From positions 1 to 29,182 of the forward strand of contig CAUTXC010000010.1 of assembly GCA_963542675.1 (NCBI GenBank): a DNA stretch of 29,182 nucleotides, in the 5' to 3' direction. Made by a program: the position numbers and the translations under genes. Within the stretch, counting starts at the first letter, position 1. The number at the start of each line of letters is the position of its first letter. Positions 29,145-29,182 of this stretch are shown in pieces. The DNA comes from Saccharimonas sp963542675. Its GTDB lineage: Bacteria > Patescibacteriota > Saccharimonadia > Saccharimonadales > Saccharimonadaceae. The notes beneath the pieces were generated by a model. It was not told the origin of the DNA, searched no databases, and saw only the letters and a list, made by a program, of their open reading frames with translations.

Positions 29145-29182
29145 ATGAAAAGATCTATAGACCAGCAGCCATCTCATCACGA
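29145..29182 (+). CDS. Start of a gene cut by the right edge
   Basis: An ATG at 29145 preceded by CGGAG opens a frame (MKRSIDQQPSHH) that continues out of the window. Only 12 codons are visible, so no product can be named; the reading depends on the promoter at 29073 and the ribosome binding site. Confidence 0.4.
   Translation, partial: MKRSIDQQPSHH

Noticed and set aside
1..29182. CRISPR arrays, tRNA/rRNA genes, insertion sequences, prophage genes.
   Set aside because: No repeat arrays, cloverleaf patterns, transposase motifs or terminal inverted repeats were seen by reading both strands; this was not a computed search.

Overview
The window reads as a contiguous, gene-dense stretch of a Candidatus Saccharibacteria (TM7)-like Patescibacteria chromosome. 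This assignment is an inference. It rests on compact housekeeping genes, a GatCAB amidotransferase instead of direct Asn/Gln charging, a small type IV pilus inventory (a prepilin and a PilB-like ATPase), a stand-alone malic enzyme, the style of the PheT and GatB sequences, and UGA used as a stop (which argues against Gracilibacteria/Absconditabacteria). No rRNA, tRNA, CRISPR array, insertion sequence or phage module was seen.

Layout, left to right: the 3' part of pheT (+), convergent with a ThrE-like exporter (-); an FKBP isomerase-trxB pair (+); a glycerophosphodiesterase (-), divergent from ppa (+); a bifunctional Rel (p)ppGpp enzyme (-), divergent from a type IV prepilin (+); a small ORF, an rpe-like epimerase and uvrB (+); a membrane-anchored HNH nuclease (+). 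Next comes a tight + strand operon: gatC, gatA, a membrane-anchored HEPN-like protein, gatB, two tandem NUDIX genes, galU, a small membrane protein and a YtxH protein. After it come a DUF5665-like membrane protein and dnaE. A structured, gene-free region of about 240 bp (23489-23730) follows, then a SPOUT RNA methyltransferase (-) divergent from a PilB/GspE ATPase (+), an unrecognised 562-residue protein (+), a malic enzyme (-), and the start of another gene at the right edge.

Two signals cut across the annotation. First, most genes that begin a transcription unit have a TATAAT/TATACT-type -10 box only 5-10 nt before the start codon and no usable ribosome binding site, so they are probably leaderless. 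Genes inside operons instead carry clear Shine-Dalgarno sequences, often with TAATG/TGATG stop-start overlaps. This rule corrects several start sites (rel, rpe, gatC, the SPOUT methyltransferase, pilB-like, malic enzyme). Second, 23491-23668 has the hallmarks of an unannotated structured RNA on the minus strand: a -10 box at the right distance, four consecutive hairpins, and a 15-bp stem whose one imperfect pair is a G-U wobble only on that strand.

Other points worth attention are the HEPN-like gene inside the gatCAB operon, the membrane-tethered HNH nuclease, the orphan 562-residue protein, a sharply AT-rich patch inside pheT, and a strong hairpin between the ytxH and DUF5665-like genes.
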